From assembly GCA_003242195.1 (NCBI GenBank), contig QGUQ01000081.1:1-7636 (forward strand): DNA of 7,636 nt, written 5' to 3'. Shown here in pieces: positions 5,643 through 7,636 of this stretch (position 1 is its first letter; each line of letters opens with the position of its first letter). The translations under genes and the position numbers were made by a program. Under the pieces are notes generated by a model, which was not told where the DNA came from, did no database searches, and was given only the letters and a program-made list of their open reading frames with translations. The stretch is from Bacillota bacterium (lineage in GTDB: Bacteria > Bacillota > Sulfobacillia > Thermaerobacterales > Thermaerobacteraceae).

Positions 5643-7202
5643 GTGGGTGGTATCGCCGGCGCCACCGCGGCGCGGCCGGCCGCGGTCGGGCGTATGCTGG
5701 AAGCCATGCGCCATCGCGGACCCGACGATCACGGCCTGTGGGTGGGCGACGCCGTCACCCTTGGACACCGGCGGCTCGCCATCATCGACCCGAGCGGGGG
5801 TCGGCAGCCCATCGCCAACGAGGACGGCACCGTCCGGGTGGTGTTCGACGGCGAGATCTACAATTACCGGGAACTGCGGGAAGAGCTGACGGCCCGCGGC
5901 CACCGTCTTGCCACCGCGTCCGACACCGAGGTGCTCGTGCACCTCTATGAGGAGGAAGGGCCCGGCCTGGTCCGGCGGCTGTACGGAATGTTCGCCTTCG
6001 CCCTGGCCACCCCCGACGGCCTGGTCCTGGCCCGCGACCCGCTGGGCATCAAGCCCCTATACATCGGGCGCGGCGCCGGCGGCGAGCTCTACTTCGCCTC
6101 GGAGATCGGCGCCCTCTTGCCCCACGTGGAGTCCATCCAGGAGTTCCCGCCGGGGCACTACTGGACGGAGCGCGACGGCTTCGTCCGGTATTACGAACTT
6201 CCCCGGGCGACCAACGACTTGGAGGACCCGGAGCGGGCCGTCGAGGAGCTGATCCGGCGCCTGCGGGCGGCAGTCCGGCGCCGGTTGGTGGCCGACGTGC
6301 CCGTGGGCGTCTTCCTCAGTGGCGGCCTGGACAGCAGCTTGATCGCCGCGCTGGTGGCCGAAGCCCGGGCGGAGACCGGAGAGCCGGTCCATTCCTTCGC
6401 CGTGGGAATGGAAGGAAGCGAGGATCTCGAGCGTGCCCGCGCCGTGGCGCGGCACATCGGCAGCATCCACCACGAGTACGTCTTCACCCGCGAGGAGCTG
6501 CTGGCGCTGCTGCCGGAGGTGGTGCGGCGGCTCGAGTCCTTCGACGCGGCGCTGGTGCGCAGCGCCGTGCCCACGTACCTGGTGTCGCGCCTGGCGCGGC
6601 GGTACGTGAAGGTCGTCTTGAGCGGTGAGGGGGCGGACGAGCTCTTCGGTGGCTACCAGTACCTGAAACGCCCCGAGATCCGGGCCCGGCTGCAAGAGGA
6701 GTTGCGCGAGATCACCCTGGAAGCGCACAACACCAACCTGCAGCGGGTCGACCGGATGACCATGGCCCACGGTCTCGAGGCGCGCATGCCCTTCCTGTCG
6801 GTGTCGCTGCTGGAGCTGGCCTGGCGCATCCCGCCGCGCTGGAAGATCCACGAGCGCAGCGGCACGGAGAAGTGGATCCTGCGCCAGGCCGCCCGGCGCT
6901 TCCTGCCCGAGACCATCGTCCAGCGAGAGAAGGCGAAGTTCGCCATCGGCACGGGCGTCGGCCCGGCCCTGGAGGCGCACGCCAACCGGGTGATCTCCGA
7001 CCGGGAGTTTGCGGCCGCGCGGGAACCCCTGCCGGGCCTGGAGCTGGGAAGCAAGGAGGAACTGTTGTACTTCCGGCTGTTCCGGGAGGCCTTCGGCACG
7101 AGGACGCCGCTGGTCGCACCCCTGGTGGGACGGAGCCGCAGCCTGAACCCGGGCCAGCTCTACCGGCCGGGATGGCGGCGCGGAGCCATCAAGGACGCCT
7201 GA
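5643..7202 (+). CDS. asnB: Asparagine synthetase B homologue lacking the glutaminase nucleophile Cys
   Basis: Family role: ATP-dependent amidation of aspartate to asparagine in the cytoplasm. The protein has 519 residues (E. coli AsnB has 554). The N-terminal class II amidotransferase domain (about 1-185) keeps the fold markers MRHRGPDD (22-29), GHRRLAIID (41-49) and GEIYN (70-74), plus Asp 94. However, residue 2 is Gly, not the catalytic Cys, and residue 69 is Asp where E. coli AsnB has the oxyanion-hole Asn. The synthetase domain looks intact: the PP-loop SGGLDSS at 226-232, SFAVGMEGSEDLERA at 251-265, SGEGADELFGGY at 327-338, NLQRVDRMTMAHGLEARMPF at 365-384, and QREKAKFAIGTGVG further on. 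The GTG start is the only one in frame near the Shine-Dalgarno. Prediction: ammonia-dependent asparagine synthesis. A role in another amidation or cyclisation cannot be excluded, but the synthetase half resembles true asparagine synthetases. Confidence 0.88.
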   Translation: MGGIAGATAARPAAVGRMLEAMRHRGPDDHGLWVGDAVTLGHRRLAIIDPSGGRQPIANEDGTVRVVFDGEIYNYRELREELTARGHRLATASDTEVLVHLYEEEGPGLVRRLYGMFAFALATPDGLVLARDPLGIKPLYIGRGAGGELYFASEIGALLPHVESIQEFPPGHYWTERDGFVRYYELPRATNDLEDPERAVEELIRRLRAAVRRRLVADVPVGVFLSGGLDSSLIAALVAEARAETGEPVHSFAVGMEGSEDLERARAVARHIGSIHHEYVFTREELLALLPEVVRRLESFDAALVRSAVPTYLVSRLARRYVKVVLSGEGADELFGGYQYLKRPEIRARLQEELREITLEAHNTNLQRVDRMTMAHGLEARMPFLSVSLLELAWRIPPRWKIHERSGTEKWILRQAARRFLPETIVQREKAKFAIGTGVGPALEAHANRVISDREFAAAREPLPGLELGSKEELLYFRLFREAFGTRTPLVAPLVGRSRSLNPGQLYRPGWRRGAIKDA

Positions 7203-7214
7203 GGAACCGCAGGA

Positions 7215-7267
7215 GCGGGGCGGGGAGCCGGGGGCCGGACTCGTGCCCCACCGGCTCCCCGCCCCGC
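7215..7267 (+). terminator. Perfect 17-bp hairpin after asnB
   Basis: GCGGGGCGGGGAGCCGG (7215-7231) and CCGGCTCCCCGCCCCGC (7251-7267) are perfect complements around a 19-base loop, 12 bases after the asnB stop. Inside the loop, GGGC (7232-7235) can also pair with GCCC (7245-7248). The stem is very stable, but only GCTTCGTCC follows rather than a U-tract. It most likely ends the asnB transcript and insulates it from the S-box unit. Confidence 0.6.
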
Positions 7268-7324
7268 GCTTCGTCCTGCCCCGAGGCTCGCACGCTCCCT
7301 CCGGTTCCGTCTCCGGTTGCCCCC

Positions 7325-7353
7325 TTGACAGCCCTGAAATCCCCGTACATAAT
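7325..7353 (+). promoter_or_regulatory. Promoter of the S-box leader
   Basis: A perfect -35 TTGACA (7325-7330), exactly 17 bases, and CATAAT (7348-7353, 5 of 6 matches) form a strong housekeeping-type promoter. The predicted start near 7360 lies about 20 bases before the riboswitch P1 stem, as expected for an S-box transcript. Confidence 0.75.
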
Positions 7354-7370
7354 CGCTCCGTACAAAATCG
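7343..7370 (+). repeat. Tandem 13-base repeat over the -10 box
   Basis: CCGTACATAATCG (7343-7355) and CCGTACAAAATCG (7358-7370) differ at one base and are 15 bases apart. The first copy contains the -10 hexamer and the second covers the expected transcription start. It could be a duplicated -10 region or a two-copy binding site. Confidence 0.5.
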
Positions 7371-7380
7371 CATATCGCCG

Positions 7381-7602
7381 CATCTCTTCTTATCCAGAGT
7401 GGCGGAGGGACGGGCCCGATGAAGCCACGGCAACCTCCGCGATGACGGCACCGGTGACCCGGGGTGCCCCACGGGTGCACGCCGGGGAAGCGGGTGGCCC
7501 GGCCGGGCTCACCCGCGCGCGGGCAGCCGGAGCGGGTGGTGCCAACTCCCGCAGAACTGCGTCCGGGTGGCAGGACGCCGTTCTGAGAGATAAGAAGGGA
7601 TG
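7381..7602 (+). ncRNA. SAM-I (S-box) riboswitch aptamer with extended P3
   Basis: The RNA binds S-adenosylmethionine and controls the gene downstream. P1 is 7381-7394 with 7589-7602, 14 bp including one G-U. P2 begins with GTGGC (7399-7403) pairing GCCAC (7424-7428), with the family core GGAGGGAC and GATGAAG (kink-turn side) and then GGCAACC. P3 is ACC-TCCGC (7433-7440) with GCGGG-T-GGT (7532-7540). GGTGCCAACTCCCGCAGA (7538-7555) matches the conserved J3/4 and P4 start. P4 is CAGAAC (7552-7557) with GTTCTG (7580-7585), extended by GCGTCC/GGACGC. GAGAGATAAG closes P1. The P3 arm carries about 90 extra bases (7441-7531), including a stem GCGGGTG (7490-7496) with CACCCGC (7510-7516). The regulated gene is outside the window; methionine synthesis, uptake or SAM synthesis are the usual targets. 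Confidence 0.92.
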
Positions 7603-7636
7603 GCGCTGCAACGGCCATCCTTTCTGCATCTCTCAG
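7583..7636 (+). promoter_or_regulatory. S-box expression platform (alternative hairpin competing with P1)
   Basis: CTGAGAGAT (7583-7591) is perfectly complementary to ATCTCTCAG (7628-7636), and AGAAGGGATGGC (7593-7604) pairs with GCCATCCTTTCT (7614-7625) with one G-U, around a 9-base loop. The left arm includes the 3' strands of P4 and P1, so this 21-bp hairpin and the SAM-bound aptamer exclude each other. That fits an antiterminator that forms without SAM, with the true terminator using 7614-7636 as its left arm and lying mostly outside. Alternatively, the short inner hairpin 7598-7620 followed by TTTCT is itself a weak terminator. The window ends on the last paired base, so the hairpin may extend further. 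Confidence 0.65.

Noticed and set aside
6057..7472. 471-codon minus-strand frame antisense to asnB
   Set aside because: Shadow of asnB with low-complexity translation; it also runs through the hairpin and into the riboswitch.
1..7636. CRISPR arrays, tRNA or rRNA genes, insertion sequences
   Set aside because: No regularly spaced repeats, no cloverleaf with CCA-end features, no rRNA motifs and no transposase-like frames were seen.

Overview
The window is GC-rich and reads as ordinary bacterial chromosome. It holds a complete high-affinity branched-chain amino acid ABC importer on the minus strand (livK-livH-livM-livG-livF), a divergent asparagine synthetase B homologue on the plus strand, and, at the right edge, the promoter and aptamer of a SAM-I (S-box) riboswitch whose gene lies outside. 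A Gram-positive, high-GC Firmicute is the best guess (Thermaerobacter or Symbiobacterium-like lineages come to mind). The reasons are the S-box RNA, a lipobox on the binding protein, strong purine-rich ribosome binding sites, and GTG/TTG starts. This is inference; no taxonomic marker is present.

Layout. Positions 1-156 are the last 51 codons of an unidentified plus-strand gene. Positions 157-401 are a convergent intergenic region with several inverted repeats that probably stop transcription from both sides. Positions 402-5226 are the importer operon, transcribed right to left: the lipoprotein binding protein first, then a 118-base gap with a possible stem-loop, then the two permeases and two ATPases packed with 15, 7 and 2 base gaps. 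Positions 5227-5642 are a 416-base divergent regulatory region. It has a TTGACA-type promoter candidate pointing to asnB, a terminator-like hairpin with a T6 tract in the asnB leader, and short palindromes. asnB runs 5643-7202 and is followed by a perfect 17-bp hairpin. A second promoter (TTGACA-17-CATAAT) at 7325-7353 drives the S-box leader, which fills the rest of the window.

How it works together. LivK would capture leucine, isoleucine or valine at the cell surface, LivH and LivM form the channel, and LivG and LivF hydrolyse ATP. AsnB would convert aspartate to asparagine. The S-box shuts down an unseen methionine or SAM-related gene when SAM is abundant. The common theme is amino-acid supply, but these are three separate transcription units.

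The most notable observation concerns AsnB. Its ATP-pyrophosphatase/synthetase half is intact, but the N-terminal nucleophile cysteine of class II glutamine amidotransferases is a glycine (Met-Gly-Gly-Ile instead of Met-Cys-Gly-Ile), and the oxyanion-hole asparagine is an aspartate. It is predicted to lack glutaminase activity and to use free ammonia, or to have another role. No clearly novel defence, mobile or biosynthetic system was found.
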